A DNA stretch of 64,000 nt from Argyresthia goedartella (taxonomy: Eukaryota; Arthropoda; Insecta; Lepidoptera; Argyresthiidae): assembly GCA_949825045.1 (NCBI GenBank), contig OX463820.1, forward strand, positions 5,220,501-5,284,500. The letters run 5' to 3'. Positions 63,458 through 64,000 of the stretch are shown piece by piece. The position numbers were made by a program, and so were the translations under genes. A model generated the notes under the pieces. That model worked only from the letters and a program-made list of their open reading frames with translations, ran no database searches and was not told the DNA's origin. Positions within the stretch are counted from its first letter, which is position 1, and every line of letters starts with the position of its first letter.

Positions 63458-64000
63458 GTTCAAGTTCAAGTTCAAAGATTTTATTCATAATATCACAAAA
63501 ATTGAGACTTAGTGAACGTCATAACATAATCAAGAAAGCATAATATAACATTAAGTAGGTGCCTAATTATTACATAGAACATAAATTATATAAGGTGCAA
63601 TGAACTGGTTTAATGACAGAAGTCGGTGTCTTGTAAAAAGTCATTAATTTTGTAGTAGGCCTTAGTGCACAAGTGTGCTTTATACATTTTTTTAATCGAG
63701 CTTCAGTCAAGTTTTGTATTTCTTGCTGAATTTTATTGTAGAAAAGTATACAGTATCCCATAAAAGAACTGCTAACTATTGTGAGTCTAAACATTGGAAA
63801 AAAATGTTTATGTTTATTTCTAGTTTGCACATTGTGGCGGCTATCAATGGTTTTAAAGCTACTGATATTTTTCCTCACATACATTATGTTTTCATAGATA
63901 TATTGACTTGCAACTGTTAGGATGTTGGTTTCTTTGAAGAAATTTCTCAGAGATTCTCTATTACATAGCTTATAAATAAATCGGGTCGCTCTCTCCTGCA
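63458..64000 (-). pseudogene. LINE RT C-terminal fragment, runs off the window
   Basis: The minus-strand 3' end at 63,458 has GTTCAAGTTCAAGTTCAAAG (TTGAAC-type tail). Coding part, from the window edge: ERATRFIYKL, ESLRNFFKETNILTVASQYI, YENIMYVRKNIS, then MFRLTIVSSSFMGYCILFYN, KIQQEIQNL. Same LINE family as 23,745-24,425 and 62,373-62,999. Open as far as ~63,884 and continuing to the edge in another frame, so at least one shift. Confidence 0.82.

Noticed and set aside
1..64000. Horizontally acquired bacterial operon or new defence-type system
   Set aside because: All long frames match transposon families or decayed repeats. No clustered bacterial-type genes, short intergenic spacing or ribosome-binding sites were seen.

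Overview
The window looks like intergenic or intronic DNA from an insect genome, most likely a lepidopteran (moth or butterfly). The signs are an AT-rich background, several mariner-like elements of the DD37D (maT) type, a BEL/Pao LTR retrotransposon, many 5'-truncated LINEs that end in short simple repeats instead of poly(A), tRNA-derived SINEs, and dispersed repeats built around GGTTCCGTACC-type sequence that I know from lepidopteran genomes. I see no bacterial-style operon, no complete host gene, no functional tRNA or rRNA and no CRISPR array. The only candidate for host-derived protein sequence is a broken FKBP-like gene at about 56.85-58.02 kb.

Layout. 1-3.3 kb: sparse, with one SINE and one dispersed repeat. 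3.3-8.4 kb: a DNA-transposon cluster. A decayed maT mariner is split by a 5'-truncated LINE; it is followed by a SINE, a Tc1-like deletion derivative with long inverted ends, and a second maT mariner with an uninterrupted 346-residue transposase and an intact D,D37D triad. 8.4-10.3 kb: dispersed repeats. 10,336-17,189: a structurally complete BEL/Pao element with two 282-bp LTRs that look identical and a 5-bp GAGAG target duplication; its pol frame is broken once, in an A-run near 14,243. 17.2-24.4 kb: an RTE-like LINE tail, a tRNA-like relic, a 57-bp minisatellite, a mariner-type MITE and a LINE 3' fragment. 24.9-27.4 kb: a LINE relic with most of the RT domain. 27.4-35 kb: mostly non-coding, with LINE 3' ends, a repeated MITE and two elements with long terminal inverted repeats. 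35.4-37.6 kb: a Foldback-like element whose inverted arms contain different numbers of a ~50-bp tandem unit. 37.9-44.45 kb: a degenerate RNase H-bearing (I/R1-like) LINE, split by a 3.1-kb younger LINE (40,813-43,915) with a long open EN-RT frame; removing the insert and one 8-bp duplicate rejoins the RNase H reading frame. 44.5-48 kb: dispersed repeats, a large palindrome and another Jockey-like RT ORF. 48-64 kb: LINE ends, SINEs, a third, internally deleted maT copy, the FKBP-like pseudogene, a piggyBac-like pseudogene and further LINE relics.

How the parts work together. The features record successive transposition rather than a pathway. Autonomous candidates, by open frames only, are the maT copy at 7.1-8.4 kb and, apart from a single-base defect, the BEL element. 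MITEs, SINEs and LINE stubs would depend on proteins supplied from elsewhere. Several LINE 3' ends share stem-loops, and one shows paired base changes that keep the stem; this is the best sign of a conserved functional RNA in the window. I found no convincing new multi-gene system. The most unusual structures are the Foldback-like element, the palindromes at 45.1-45.5 and 62.3-63.1 kb, and the covarying LINE hairpins.
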